Positions 39,601-48,696 of a stretch of 64,000 bases of DNA are shown in pieces. Source of the DNA: Carnobacterium sp. CP1 (GTDB lineage: Bacteria > Bacillota > Bacilli > Lactobacillales > Carnobacteriaceae); contig NZ_CP010796.1 of assembly GCF_001483965.1 (NCBI RefSeq), forward strand, positions 62,001 through 126,000, read 5' to 3'. A program made the translations under genes and the position numbers. Within the stretch, counting starts at the first letter, position 1, and each line of letters opens with the position of its first letter. Under the pieces are notes generated by a model. That model saw only the letters and a program-made list of their open reading frames with translations. It was not told the origin of the DNA and did not search any database.

Positions 39601-41764
39601 TTGGTTCGGAAAAGTAGGAACCAAGACAAAAGAAACATGGGATGGAGTCAGTTCCAAGGTTACGGAAAAAGCAAAATCTGCTTATGATGCAGCATCTGGT
39701 AAGTGGAAAGAAATGTCCGAAAACACTTCTACAAGATTTGGAGAAATTAGTAGCGCTGCAAAAACTAAATTTTCGGATTTAAGAGATTCAGTATCAAACA
39801 GTGCTACTATCACAAAAAATAATATGTCTACAGCTTGGTCTACCATGAAGTCTAAAACTGGTGAGATTATGACGAGTATTAAAGATACGATGTCAAAAGG
39901 ATTTTCTAATGTCGTAGACGGAGCTATTGGTTTACCTGGAAAAATAGCTAAAGGCTTGAAAGATGGCATTTCCGCAGTGAAAAAAGCTGCAGGTAGTTTG
40001 ATGGACGGCTTGATTGGCGGCATTAAAAAAGGCGTAAACGGTGCAATTGGTGGTGTTAACTGGGTACTAGGCAAGTTAGGCTCAGAGAATAAGATAGCCG
40101 AATGGGCACCTAAAGCAATCAGTTATGCAAAAGGAACGGATGGTCATCCAGGTGGATTAGCTTTGGTTAACGATGCTGGAGGATCTAACTATTCTGAATT
40201 AATAACAACTCCTGATGGGAACTCGTTTATACCTAAAGGACGTAACGTTTTATTGGATCTTCAAAAAGGTTCACAAGTCTTAGATGGTGATTCTACAAGC
40301 AAAATGATGAGTAATATCCCGCGTTACAAAAACGGGACGATGGGCAAACTCAAACAGTTCGGTAGCTCAGCGTGGTCAAAAGCAAAAGATATTACAGGAG
40401 ACATTTGGGATTACGTTTCTAATCCGTCTAAATTGATCGAAGCGGGTATTGACAAGTTTACGAATTTAGCTAAAGTAGCCGAACCAGGGCTGTCTATGGC
40501 TAAAGGTGCAGTGTCTACTGTTGCTAGTGGAGCCATGAATATGGTCAAAGGGTTATTAGCTAAAGGGCCAGCAGGAACCGGGGGAGTCAATTTCTCGGGA
40601 TTGGTTAAGACATCTGATTTCGGTTATCGGACGCATCCAATCACAGGTCAACGAAAGCTTCATGCTGGTGTCGATTATGGCGGAGGTCAAGGTATCGGTC
40701 ACCCTATTCATGCTCAAACTTCTGGTTTGGTTAAACAAGCTGGTAATTCTGGTTCGGGTTATGGAACATGGGTGAATATGAAACAAGGTGTCTATGATTA
40801 TATTTATGGTCACTTATCAAAAGCATTAGTTTCTAAAGGAGATAGCGTTAAAGCTGGTCAAAAGATTGGGCTAATGGGGAATACTGGTGCAAGTACAGGC
40901 CCTCACGTCCATTATGAAGTACGTAAAAACGGTACACCAATTGATCCAGAAACGTCTTCTGCAGCTAGTAGTGCAGCACCTGCTGGTAGTGGGGTCGAAA
41001 GATGGCGTTCGACTATCCAAAGGGCATTATCTAAGAACGGCTTGCCAACAAATGACACCTATACAAACGCTTGGTTACGACAAGTTAAATCTGAGTCTGG
41101 CGGAAATGAAAAAGCCATTCAAGGAAATATCGGTGACATCAATAATAGAACCGGTGACTTGGCAAAAGGTTTACTACAAACCATTTCTGCTACTTTTAAC
41201 GCGTACAAACATAAAGGTTACGGCAATATTTTCAACGGCTACGATAACTCTCTAGCGGCTATTAACTATGCTAAAAACCGTTACGGTTCGTCAAGGATGT
41301 TAAACGTTATCGGTCATGGCCATGGTTACGAAAACGGTGGTTTAATCAGACAAGAACAAATGATTCGCGTAGGCGAAGGAAACAACGATGAGATGATTAT
41401 TCCTTTAACTAAACCTAGTCGAGCACTCGAATTAATCGCTCAGTCGCTAGATTATATGGGAATGGACTTCGGCGATCTAACAATGCCAACAGCTTTACAG
41501 CCTTCTTATGAATCGTTTGCTTTTGGTGGCGAATCATTTGACGGTTCTGGAAGTGGCGATAAATTGGAAAGCATGGCCGATTCCATGAGTAATGCAGTTA
41601 AGAAAGCAATTACTATGGTCATGAGTGAGAAAGGTAATTCAAACGATGATACTGGACCAATTGAAGTAACAATGGTTGTTGATTCCGATACATTCGGAAG
41701 AATAGCCATAAAAAGTATCAATAAACAAACGAAGAAAACTGGTAAACCGCAAATCATTATGTAG
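36671..41764 (+). CDS. Tape measure protein with M23 peptidase and lytic transglycosylase domains
   Basis: 1697 aa, which predicts a tail of roughly 250 nm (about 0.15 nm per residue). Helical coiled coil at the N-terminus, hydrophobic helices near 345-380 and 830-870 (AGVTSVLAGAIAFLTSPIGI), and Trp-containing repeats at about 885-990. The C-terminal part holds an M23 metallopeptidase (GYRTHPITGQRKLHAGVDYG and GPHVHYEV, about 1315-1430) and an SLT-type transglycosylase (LRQVKSESGGNEKAIQ, then AKGLLQTISATFNAY, about 1440-1540). Both cut the cell wall during DNA entry. Confidence 0.93.
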   Translation: MDLETLQVVLEMNTEKVQAGIDKILPSINNMMGKIERVTGKSMDQTEKNMDIDKGTANLTKQLEKMNSTLEKQMATMEKVTERATANTGKNMSKGFAKARTQVNKDVDAIVKDINAKMMQAKSQQEKLAFLKTQRQTATSVGDTSGVVRFDEQIANAQAAMTRYQTSAENLARSMRSEFAALPTQLDTITNAMAKNESQIESMRSRIKGLQVTYTDQLKPVGSFGSGFEDSGETKSSAKTAALIEKQTTAMNKLIAENDGLQQAYAQTEDRVKMLAPAVEKLNTKLGDTSSYSQAASNVDKVGKSVDSSKGKIGLFGSSFNKLSKNMSKNSKPMQKPFDAVNRTLHSFVRRLIIAGLAYKAFAGMASYMGKAVLSNEQFSKSLNEVKVNLATAFYPIYQAAMPALNALISWLAKATAYMASFIATLFGTTYSAAKKGANALNENIAAMGDTGANADKAKEKVKKFQNVLAGFDEINTLDFKTDKDDEKLAGPANGIDFGIADPGIPAWVNSFADKFKSVLKDLFAPIKAAWDKHGQKVMDAWKYALGEVGGLISSIGKSFMEVWKNGTGERFVGNLLILLADVLNIIGDIAKAFKDAWNDEGRGTALIQSIFDAFNEVLELLHQIAISFREAWNDGTGEAIAANILEIFTNIFNVIGNLASQFSKAWQEGNVGTSIMSGILGIINIILGTINKMTKATADWAKTLDFTPLLNSIDGLLKSIEPLTQNIGDGLAWFYENVLLPIAGFTITNVIPTFLDILSGAIDVVNSVLNALKPLGKWLFDKFLEPLAAWTGGVIVSVLEDISDGLTSVSDWIDEHQKTVEVMAIVIGSFALAWGLVTLAVGAWNIVAGIAAGVTSVLAGAIAFLTSPIGIVVAVIAGLIAAGVLLYKNWDEVSAWAKKSWTAVKDSVVNATSAAGKWVSEKWDGAKEKTSETWSSIKKSTKDSWANISDSVVKNAKSAGSWVSTKWGEMYSSTTSWFGKVGTKTKETWDGVSSKVTEKAKSAYDAASGKWKEMSENTSTRFGEISSAAKTKFSDLRDSVSNSATITKNNMSTAWSTMKSKTGEIMTSIKDTMSKGFSNVVDGAIGLPGKIAKGLKDGISAVKKAAGSLMDGLIGGIKKGVNGAIGGVNWVLGKLGSENKIAEWAPKAISYAKGTDGHPGGLALVNDAGGSNYSELITTPDGNSFIPKGRNVLLDLQKGSQVLDGDSTSKMMSNIPRYKNGTMGKLKQFGSSAWSKAKDITGDIWDYVSNPSKLIEAGIDKFTNLAKVAEPGLSMAKGAVSTVASGAMNMVKGLLAKGPAGTGGVNFSGLVKTSDFGYRTHPITGQRKLHAGVDYGGGQGIGHPIHAQTSGLVKQAGNSGSGYGTWVNMKQGVYDYIYGHLSKALVSKGDSVKAGQKIGLMGNTGASTGPHVHYEVRKNGTPIDPETSSAASSAAPAGSGVERWRSTIQRALSKNGLPTNDTYTNAWLRQVKSESGGNEKAIQGNIGDINNRTGDLAKGLLQTISATFNAYKHKGYGNIFNGYDNSLAAINYAKNRYGSSRMLNVIGHGHGYENGGLIRQEQMIRVGEGNNDEMIIPLTKPSRALELIAQSLDYMGMDFGDLTMPTALQPSYESFAFGGESFDGSGSGDKLESMADSMSNAVKKAITMVMSEKGNSNDDTGPIEVTMVVDSDTFGRIAIKSINKQTKKTGKPQIIM

Positions 41765-41779
41765 AAAGGGGGTATTTTT

Positions 41780-42145
41780 TTGGCTGGATCATTAGCAATA
41801 AATGGCGCTTCAGTAAAGCAACCCAAATCATTCAACTTTGGCGTTATGGATTTAGATGGAGAATCAACTCGTAATGCAAAAGGAAAAATGACGAGAGATA
41901 TTATCCGGACAGGTATTCGTAAAATAGAATTAGAATGGGGTCCGCTTAGCGATGGAGAAATATCCTCTATTCTACAAGCGGTCAATGTTTCTTTCTTTTC
42001 TGTCAGCTATCCAGATGCAATGACGGGTGGACAAAGAACAGGAACATTTTATGTAGGAGACCGATCAGCTCCTTCATACTCCTGGAATGACAAATACAAA
42101 TCAATGAAGTGGGAAGGGTTATCAATGAACTTTATCGAACAGTAG
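41780..42145 (+). CDS. DUF6711-like tail protein (distal tail region)
   Basis: 121 aa from a TTG start preceded by GAAAGGGGG. STRNAKGKMTRDIIRTGIRK and ELEWGPLSDGEISSILQAV resemble the DUF6711 phage family that lies between tape measure and tail hub. A distal tail (Dit-like) or adaptor role is inferred from position. It ends 13 bp before the hub gene. Confidence 0.75.
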   Translation: MAGSLAINGASVKQPKSFNFGVMDLDGESTRNAKGKMTRDIIRTGIRKIELEWGPLSDGEISSILQAVNVSFFSVSYPDAMTGGQRTGTFYVGDRSAPSYSWNDKYKSMKWEGLSMNFIEQ

Positions 42146-42158
42146 GAGGTTATGTTAT

Positions 42159-45100
42159 GTGTTAACAGTAAGCAATGAACTAAGAAACGCATTTATGAAA
42201 GATGAAAGAACTATTTATGTACGAATAAAAATAGGTAATCGAACGTTTGATAACAACAATGTTATTTCTGTTGATTATGATGCTGGAAGTTTATCAGGTG
42301 AAGTTTTTGCGATTGGATCAACGTATTCAAATTCTATTAAAATCACGTTTAGTGAATTAGTAGAAGGCTTAAAAGAATTGGATGAAGTAACCTATGAAAT
42401 TGGTATTAAATTAGCTAACGGAAAGATTGAATACGTGCCTATGGGTGTTTTCGTTATCAATGATGCAATTGAAATGGACCGCAACAATAATAAAACAACG
42501 ATTGAGTGTATGGATAGAATGGTGATGATGGGCGGCACTTATGTGTCGTCTTTAAATTATCCTGCAGCAATTCGTGAAGTAGCACTAGAGATAGCCAACA
42601 AAGCAGGGATCGCAGTTGCTTATACATTTGACCGGTTAAGCGCCGATGTAATAGCTAAACCAGAAGGATATACGTATCGTGAAGCTATTGGATTAATCGC
42701 TCAATTTGAAGCAGGTTTCGCTACATTTGATCGTTATGGAAAACTGGAAATCAGAACACTATCTGATCCAAACTTTGCTATTCCACCAGATAATTACTTT
42801 TCGAAAGGTCTCGTAAAAAACGAGGTCTTTTTTCGTTTAGGCGGAATTAGTTGTACGAATGATGATAGTGATACAGTTATTCAAAGTGGCAACACAGCGG
42901 GCAATCAAGTTGTTTTAGAAAATAGAGTGATGACTAAATTTCTGTTGGACAAAATTTATCAAAAAATCCAAACCATAAATTATTATCCGTTTTCTTTGAG
43001 TTGGCAAGGAAATCCGGTACTAGAAGCTGGTAATTGGATAGAAGTAGAAGATTTACAAGGAAATAAATTTAAAACGCCTAATCTTAGTTACTCACTCTCT
43101 TTTAATGGTGGTTTGTCAGCTAAGAGCAGTGCCGAAACAGTTACTCATTCCGATGCCACTTACCAATACAAAAGCCCTCTACAGCAAAAGATTGAATGGA
43201 TTCATGCACGAATTGATGCTGCAGGTGGCAATGTGGTTTATGAAGGTATTGATGAACCAGTAAATCCAAAAGAAGGAGATTTATGGTTTAAAATAATTGG
43301 TCCAGATAAAGAAATTTTGATCTACAAAAAAGATAAAGATGGAAACTTATTTTGGGATCCTCAGATATCCACTGCTGATATAGATAAAGTGGCTAAAGAA
43401 GTCGAAGAAGCAATCGAGCAAATAAAAGAAGCGGAAAAATCAGCAAACGATGCGGTAGAAAAAGCAGACCAAGCTATAGAAGAGGCAGGCTTTGCTAAGG
43501 TAGATGCTGAAAAAGCCAAAGAAGATGCCACTAAAGCCATATCAGATGCTAATAAAGCTGTTACAGATGCAGGTACGGCTATTGGAACGGCTAACACCGC
43601 CAAAACGAATGCAGGCACAGCTTTAACAACCGCTCAGACTTCTTTAACTAACTCAGGGACAGCTATAGACAAAGCGGGGCAAGCGTTAAGTAAGGCGACA
43701 GAAGCAGAAACTGAAACAGGTAAGTTAACCACTTCTTATAACAATTTAACTCAAACTGTTGGTTTAAAAGCAGATAAAACAGAAGTCAGCACTATCAAAG
43801 GAATTGTTACCCAGCATGGTTTAGATATTACAGCAAACGCTACAGCGGTAGGTTTGAAGACTGACAAAACAGTAACGGATATAATCAATCAGACAGTTGC
43901 CAAACACACTACTGATATTAAAGCGACAGCTGACGGATTAGCAATGAAAGCTGAAAAGGCTCTAGTTGATACCTTAAATGGAACGGTCGCTACTCATACG
44001 AGCCAGATTAAAGCTACAGCGGATGGCTTAGGGTTAAAAGCGGATAAAAGTCTTGTAGATACTGTAAAAGGTACGGTTGATACTCATACCGCACAAATTA
44101 AAGCTACTTCAGATGGGCTTGCTTTAAAGGCTGAAAAGTCTTTAGTCGATACCATTAATGGCACTGTAAACACACATACCAGTCAAATTAAGGCTACCTC
44201 AGACGGGTTAGGACTAAAGGCAGATAAAACCCTAGTTGATACGGTTAAGGGTACTGTAGATAAGCATACGACTGACATTAAGGCAAACGCTGATGGTTTA
44301 AAACTTAAAGCGGAGGCTAGTGCAGTCAATACTTTAACTGGAACCGTAAATACTCATACCAATCAGATTAGCGCAAACGCTACAGCTATTTCAGCTAGAT
44401 TAACCTCAGCGCAAGTTGATAGTTTGGTAGCTGGTAAAAACTATGTGAATCAGACTACCTTAAACGCTACAGCTAATGGTTTAAGTACTCAAATTACACA
44501 GGTTAGTAACGCTGTTGATACGGCTGCTAGTTTAGCTCAAGCAATGTCAAACGGAAAAATGCTACACACTGACCCCACTTTCAGGAAAGGTAATAACGGT
44601 ATTACTCTATATAATAACTCTGGAAATGGTACGGTTACAGTTACACGCATAGCAAAACCATCTGATGCACCTACAACATCGACTCATGCTTTACAAGTAA
44701 GGACAACAGGAACAGCCTCTCCAGGAATTGGTGGGTTTATCCAAAGAGTCGACGGAAGAGCAAATGCTAAATTTGTTATCAGAATTATTGCAAAAATACC
44801 TGTTGGATATACGCTTTTAACCGCCTCAAACGCTATGGGTACAGGTAATTCAGATAAAATAATTACCTCAAATGTCGGCACAGGTAAATACGAAGAGTAC
44901 ATTAGAGTAATTCAATGCGGAAGCACTGGCTCATTTTCAAACAGTGGGCACTTTTATCTTAGTGGTGCAGTTGGCACAGTAGCTAATCCTGTAGAATGGT
45001 TCTTAGCATATTCGACAGCATACGATGTTACTGATATGGACTATACGACTATAGATAAGTTTACTTCTATAGATGCAAATATTAACGGTATTCAAACGAC

Positions 45101-46985
45101 TGTAGCAAGTAAGGCGGATAAGTCGCAAATCACTCAGCTATCAACTCAAATCAGCTCTAAAGTGGAATCCGCAACTTATAACAGTAAGATGACCCAGCTA
45201 GACAGTGCTATTAATTTGAGAGTAGTCGCTAAAGATGTTACGGATGCTATTCTTTTAGACAAGAAAATCAAAGACACTAGGGCAACAAATCAAATTCCAT
45301 CTTGGTATTTTACGAACTACCCTAATCAAGAAGTCAGGGAGTTTAAAACAAGAACTGTTGTAGGTGCGCCAGGCTCTTCTACCTATGTTCAGCTAACTAC
45401 TAAAGTACCTTGGAGTGGTAGCAGTGGTGGGCTTGTTACCCAAACGGCTGAATCTGCTGACGGGGTTTATCAAAGAGTAAGTAATGCGGCGAGTACAGCA
45501 TGGCTAGCTTGGGAAAAGGTTGTTGAGGCGGGGGAATTACTTTCTCAAATTAACTTACAATCAGGCAACATTTTAATTCAGACAGGCAAACTTTATTTAG
45601 ATGCTGCTACTGTTACTTTTTCAGGAAAAGCATTTATTCCAAGTGCTGCTATAACGGCTTTAGCGGCTGACAAAATAACGGCTGGAACCATTAACGCTGC
45701 TAATGTTAAATTAATCAACTTAGATGCTAGTCAAATTACTACTGGAACAATGACAGGTATAAAAATAGTATCACCGTTTGATTATAGCTACGACGGGGCG
45801 ATAAGAAATAAAGGGAATGCAGTTCTGACCAGCGGAGAGTTAGCTATGAACGGTACATTTACCCATTCATATGGTGGCACATTCATGAAAATTAACCCTG
45901 ATACCATCTATGCTGAGAACTTACAAAATAATGGTTCTGTACGCTCAATGTTCAAACTGAGCGGTGTCGGTTTAGAGCTTAATGTTTTAGGCAAAACGGC
46001 TAGATATACACAGGATGGTATTTACTTTGAATCTGGTGGTAATGCTTCAGTTAAATATAACTCAGGAGATGCCCGTATCGAGATAAGTTCTTATAACGGT
46101 GTCTCACTCGGAGTTAACTCTAGTGGTTCATTCTATTACAGAATGTCAATGGGTGGCGGACAAGATGGACTAGCGCCATTCGTAGATGTTTGGACGGATT
46201 TAAACTTGCGTTCAACATTAAATGTCGGTGGTAATACAGTTAAAAATGCTGCTCATATAAACGGCGTACAAGATATTCTATTCCATAACACTTCAAACCG
46301 TATTGTACAAGGTACAGATAATATTCTTAATATAATGTCACCGGCTCAAATAAATATGGGATATACAAACGGGACAATTACAAGCAATAGCCTGATTATA
46401 TCGAATTGGGGAACTCAGTTTTCAAAGCAGGTACACTTCAACGGTAATCATATACAAGGAGCTTCAAGTATTAATGGCGTTAAAGATATCATGTGGGGTG
46501 GTTCTTCCAACCGTATAGTACAAGCAGGCGACGGCTCAATGAACATTTTAGCACCAATTCAGCTTAACTTAGGTTGGACTAATGGAAGTAGTACTTTCAA
46601 TACAGTAGTTATTACTCAGAATCAGGCTGTAATCAGAAGAACTTTAAACATGGACGGTAACAGCATATCGAACCAATCAGATAGACGACTGAAGAAAGAT
46701 ATAGTCGAAACTGAAAGAATCGTTTTGGATTCCATTAAAAATTGGAACTTTGTGGAATATTACTGGAAAGACAGCGATAAGCCATCTGGCAATCAATTTG
46801 GTTTAATTGCACAGGACACACCTGAGCTAATGGTTTTTGAAGAAGAAGACGACTATTACGGAATTGATAGCAGTAGGCAAATCATGCTGAATAGTAAAGG
46901 CGTTCAAGAATTAGCGTTCAAAAATGATGAATTAGAAGAAAAGATAAAAGAGTTAGAAACAAAAATATTAGAAATGGGGAAATAA
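42159..46985 (+). CDS. Tail hub/fibre protein with C-terminal S74 intramolecular chaperone
   Basis: 1608 aa from a GTG start (AGGAGG 9 bp upstream). The N-terminal 350 residues look like a tail hub (DDEVTYEIGI-type strands and MGVFVINDAIEMDRNNNKTT). A coiled-coil region with seven 30-residue repeats (about 538-745) follows, then beta-rich fibre domains. The end is an S74 peptidase: SDRRLKKDIVETERI and FGLIAQDTPELM, which self-cleaves at the Ser of SDRR after guiding trimer folding. It is the likely host-binding protein. The coiled-coil tail after the S74 domain is the chaperone's leaving part. Confidence 0.9.
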   Translation: MLTVSNELRNAFMKDERTIYVRIKIGNRTFDNNNVISVDYDAGSLSGEVFAIGSTYSNSIKITFSELVEGLKELDEVTYEIGIKLANGKIEYVPMGVFVINDAIEMDRNNNKTTIECMDRMVMMGGTYVSSLNYPAAIREVALEIANKAGIAVAYTFDRLSADVIAKPEGYTYREAIGLIAQFEAGFATFDRYGKLEIRTLSDPNFAIPPDNYFSKGLVKNEVFFRLGGISCTNDDSDTVIQSGNTAGNQVVLENRVMTKFLLDKIYQKIQTINYYPFSLSWQGNPVLEAGNWIEVEDLQGNKFKTPNLSYSLSFNGGLSAKSSAETVTHSDATYQYKSPLQQKIEWIHARIDAAGGNVVYEGIDEPVNPKEGDLWFKIIGPDKEILIYKKDKDGNLFWDPQISTADIDKVAKEVEEAIEQIKEAEKSANDAVEKADQAIEEAGFAKVDAEKAKEDATKAISDANKAVTDAGTAIGTANTAKTNAGTALTTAQTSLTNSGTAIDKAGQALSKATEAETETGKLTTSYNNLTQTVGLKADKTEVSTIKGIVTQHGLDITANATAVGLKTDKTVTDIINQTVAKHTTDIKATADGLAMKAEKALVDTLNGTVATHTSQIKATADGLGLKADKSLVDTVKGTVDTHTAQIKATSDGLALKAEKSLVDTINGTVNTHTSQIKATSDGLGLKADKTLVDTVKGTVDKHTTDIKANADGLKLKAEASAVNTLTGTVNTHTNQISANATAISARLTSAQVDSLVAGKNYVNQTTLNATANGLSTQITQVSNAVDTAASLAQAMSNGKMLHTDPTFRKGNNGITLYNNSGNGTVTVTRIAKPSDAPTTSTHALQVRTTGTASPGIGGFIQRVDGRANAKFVIRIIAKIPVGYTLLTASNAMGTGNSDKIITSNVGTGKYEEYIRVIQCGSTGSFSNSGHFYLSGAVGTVANPVEWFLAYSTAYDVTDMDYTTIDKFTSIDANINGIQTTVASKADKSQITQLSTQISSKVESATYNSKMTQLDSAINLRVVAKDVTDAILLDKKIKDTRATNQIPSWYFTNYPNQEVREFKTRTVVGAPGSSTYVQLTTKVPWSGSSGGLVTQTAESADGVYQRVSNAASTAWLAWEKVVEAGELLSQINLQSGNILIQTGKLYLDAATVTFSGKAFIPSAAITALAADKITAGTINAANVKLINLDASQITTGTMTGIKIVSPFDYSYDGAIRNKGNAVLTSGELAMNGTFTHSYGGTFMKINPDTIYAENLQNNGSVRSMFKLSGVGLELNVLGKTARYTQDGIYFESGGNASVKYNSGDARIEISSYNGVSLGVNSSGSFYYRMSMGGGQDGLAPFVDVWTDLNLRSTLNVGGNTVKNAAHINGVQDILFHNTSNRIVQGTDNILNIMSPAQINMGYTNGTITSNSLIISNWGTQFSKQVHFNGNHIQGASSINGVKDIMWGGSSNRIVQAGDGSMNILAPIQLNLGWTNGSSTFNTVVITQNQAVIRRTLNMDGNSISNQSDRRLKKDIVETERIVLDSIKNWNFVEYYWKDSDKPSGNQFGLIAQDTPELMVFEEEDDYYGIDSSRQIMLNSKGVQELAFKNDELEEKIKELETKILEMGK
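43771..44394 (+). repeat. Seven 90-bp repeats in the tail fibre gene
   Basis: Units of about 90 bp (30 residues) with the pattern KxLVDTxxGTVxTHTxQIKA, then T-x-DGLxLKA. The middle five are most alike; the outer ones diverge. They form a trimeric coiled-coil stalk. Unequal recombination could change its length. Confidence 0.85.
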
Positions 46986-46988
46986 TAA

Positions 46989-47132
46989 ATGAATGAAAAA
47001 GTAGTTCAATCAGTAATCAGTGAGTATGCAATGGAAGTAGCTAATCTTAAAATCGCAGTAGCCACTTTGCAAGTAGAGCTAGAGGAATTAAAAGCGACCG
47101 AAAATAAAGAAGAAAAAGGAGAAGTGAAATAA
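46989..47132 (+). CDS. Small helical protein after the fibre (47 aa)
   Basis: One long helix (EVANLKIAVATLQVELEELK) with a charged tail, preceded by GGGGAAATAA and ending 1 bp before the next gene. XkdX-like small proteins occur at this place in many phages, but I cannot confirm the family. A tail accessory role is possible. Confidence 0.65.
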   Translation: MNEKVVQSVISEYAMEVANLKIAVATLQVELEELKATENKEEKGEVK

Positions 47133-47133
47133 T

Positions 47134-47334
47134 ATGTTAGATTTACGAGTTTACACAATTAATTTCGAATATACGCCAGAGGGAGAAGTAAGCAAGGTAG
47201 TCGTTAACTTTAGTACGGTAAATCAGGGAGATAACTATATTAATGGGAATGTGGCGCTAACAGCTGAGGAATTTAATCAGGGGAGTACTATTGAGCAAGT
47301 AAAAGCTAAATTAGTCAAAGAATTAGCGGGATAA
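47134..47334 (+). CDS. Hypothetical tail-associated protein (66 aa)
   Basis: A beta-hairpin protein (YTINFEYTPEGEVSKVVVNF) with a helical end (STIEQVKAKLVKELAG). No confident family. It follows the 47-aa gene by 1 bp and is probably translated with it. Preceded by AAAGGAGAA. Confidence 0.65.
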   Translation: MLDLRVYTINFEYTPEGEVSKVVVNFSTVNQGDNYINGNVALTAEEFNQGSTIEQVKAKLVKELAG

Positions 47335-47421
47335 TAATATACACAGTGTAATATATACGTTGAAAAACTAGACCTTTATAGTTATATTTTAAGTATACTA
47401 TAAAGAAAAGAGATGAAATGA

Positions 47422-47712
47422 ATGATTTTATACGGTTTTAAAGTAGGCATAGATGAAGAAGATGTAATAAAAAAAGTGATAGTTGAAATCACTGATGATG
47501 GTAAAGTATTAAGAGAAGTAACTGTAGATATCGACAAAGAATATAAAATTTCTCCTTATAAAGACATAAAAATGAAATACCGAGATAAAATAGGAGTTGT
47601 CAGATCATTTAAAAAGAATGAAGATAAAGGAGAGCTGAAAGCTCACATTCAATTTTTAGATAACAATAAATTTGGATGGGTTGATGTCCAAGATTTAGAA
47701 GAAATAAAATGA
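47422..47712 (+). CDS. Hypothetical protein, separately terminated (96 aa)
   Basis: Beta-rich (YGFKVGIDEEDVIKKVIVEI), with a strand pattern ending in FLDNNKFGWVDVQDLEEI that looks like a small SH3-like or tudor-like barrel. No family recognised. It has its own gap upstream with a TATACT box at 47394 and a strong terminator downstream, so it may be a cargo gene. Confidence 0.65.
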   Translation: MILYGFKVGIDEEDVIKKVIVEITDDGKVLREVTVDIDKEYKISPYKDIKMKYRDKIGVVRSFKKNEDKGELKAHIQFLDNNKFGWVDVQDLEEIK

Positions 47713-47728
47713 AATTTAATAATATAGA

Positions 47729-47765
47729 CAACAGAGTGGCCAGAAATGGTTACTCTGTTGTTTTA
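47729..47765 (+). terminator. Terminator after the 96-aa gene
   Basis: CAACAGAGT (47729-47737) pairs with ACTCTGTTG (47752-47760), followed by TTTT. Confidence 0.75.
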
Positions 47766-47790
47766 GTTACCTTAAGTGAACTGGAGAAGT

Positions 47791-47819
47791 TTGAATATAT
47801 CAGGTATAATTTCTATAAT
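47791..47819 (+). promoter_or_regulatory. SigA promoter of the excisionase-like HTH gene
   Basis: TTGAAT (47791-47796), 17 bp, TATAAT (47814-47819), ending 20 bp before the ATG. It is one of the best promoters inside the prophage. Confidence 0.85.
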
Positions 47820-47838
47820 AATAGAGCGGAGGTATGCT

Positions 47839-48177
47839 ATGACTTATAGACCTGACAGACGGTATTTGAACGTTCAACAAGGAAGTATTGCGGCGCAAAG
47901 AGATAGAGAAAATAAAATTGTAGAAGAAGCAACTGCAAAGAAATTTCGCCAAATAGAAGATAAGAAGATAAAAAAAACAGAAGAAAAGTTCGATGTTCAG
48001 AACAACCATTTACGTTATACGCTTTGGACAAAACAAGTTGCTGAAATACTGGGGATTAACATTAATAAGGTACGTGATTTGATAGATAAGAATCAATTAG
48101 TTGCTACTAAGGCCGGGCGATATTGGAGGGTTAACGAAGAATCTGTTATAGAATATAAAAACAGACAAAACAATTAA
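47839..48177 (+). CDS. Excisionase-like HTH protein with its own promoter
   Basis: 112 aa. The ATG at 47839 follows GCGGAGG; a longer frame would start before the promoter. Residues about 56-105 (LWTKQVAEILGININKVRDL and ATKAGRYWRVNEESVIEYK) are an HTH_17/excisionase-type winged helix. The N-terminal 50 residues are charged. Flanked by its own promoter and two tandem terminators inside the late region, it should be expressed in the lysogen. It may be a lysogenic regulator or even the missing excisionase. Confidence 0.8.
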   Translation: MTYRPDRRYLNVQQGSIAAQRDRENKIVEEATAKKFRQIEDKKIKKTEEKFDVQNNHLRYTLWTKQVAEILGININKVRDLIDKNQLVATKAGRYWRVNEESVIEYKNRQNN

Positions 48178-48189
48178 AACGCACGAGAA

Positions 48190-48262
48190 AGGTTGCCTAT
48201 TCGGGCAGCCTTTTTATATTACCAAAGAGCTACCCTAACCGGTTGCTCTTTTTATTTTACCG
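48190..48262 (+). terminator. Tandem terminators after the HTH gene
   Basis: The first is AGGTTGCC/GGCAGCCT with a T-run (about 48190-48216). The second is AAAGAGC/GCTCTTT (about 48223-48256) with TTATTTT. The double block isolates the HTH gene from lysis genes. Confidence 0.75.
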
Positions 48263-48279
48263 AAAGGTGGAGGTGAAAC

Positions 48280-48696
48280 ATGGAAAACACAAAGTTAAAA
48301 AAAGAATTAATCCACGCTAAGAGTAAACGACCTAGCGATTTTTGGGGTTATGCGATCGCAACTGTCAGCATCTTGCACGGTGATTTTATTTATAGAATAG
48401 ATGGCTATTTGGTTACTCACGCAGAGCCTTATCTAAGTAAGCTACCTGAAAAGGGTATAGGTTTATTTCTTTTGTTTGCTGGAGTAATCAAGCTAGTTGG
48501 GCTTATTTCTCGAAACAAGTATCTTAAAAAAATATCTATTTGGATGTTAAGCGCCATTTGGGGCGGACTCTCATTTGTCAGCATAACTTATTCTTTTGGC
48601 ACAGGTTACCCAGACCCCTATTACATTTTCATGATTTTTGTATTGGTAGCTTGTTTGAGAGTCTCTTCGAAAGGGGACTATAAATATGACGCTTGA
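48280..48696 (+). CDS. Membrane protein before the holin (138 aa)
   Basis: Three to four membrane helices (for example GLFLLFAGVIKLVGLI, then WMLSAIWGGLSFVSITYSF and YIFMIFVLVACL) after a basic N-terminus. Comparable genes sit at this position before the holin in Lactobacillales phages, and a lysis accessory role is likely. It overlaps the next gene by 11 bp. AAGGTGGAGG precedes the ATG. Confidence 0.7.
   Translation: MENTKLKKELIHAKSKRPSDFWGYAIATVSILHGDFIYRIDGYLVTHAEPYLSKLPEKGIGLFLLFAGVIKLVGLISRNKYLKKISIWMLSAIWGGLSFVSITYSFGTGYPDPYYIFMIFVLVACLRVSSKGDYKYDA

Noticed and set aside
43361-43618. 85-aa minus-strand ORF in the fibre gene
   Set aside because: Antisense of Ala/Glu-rich coiled coil; composition explained by the plus-strand frame.
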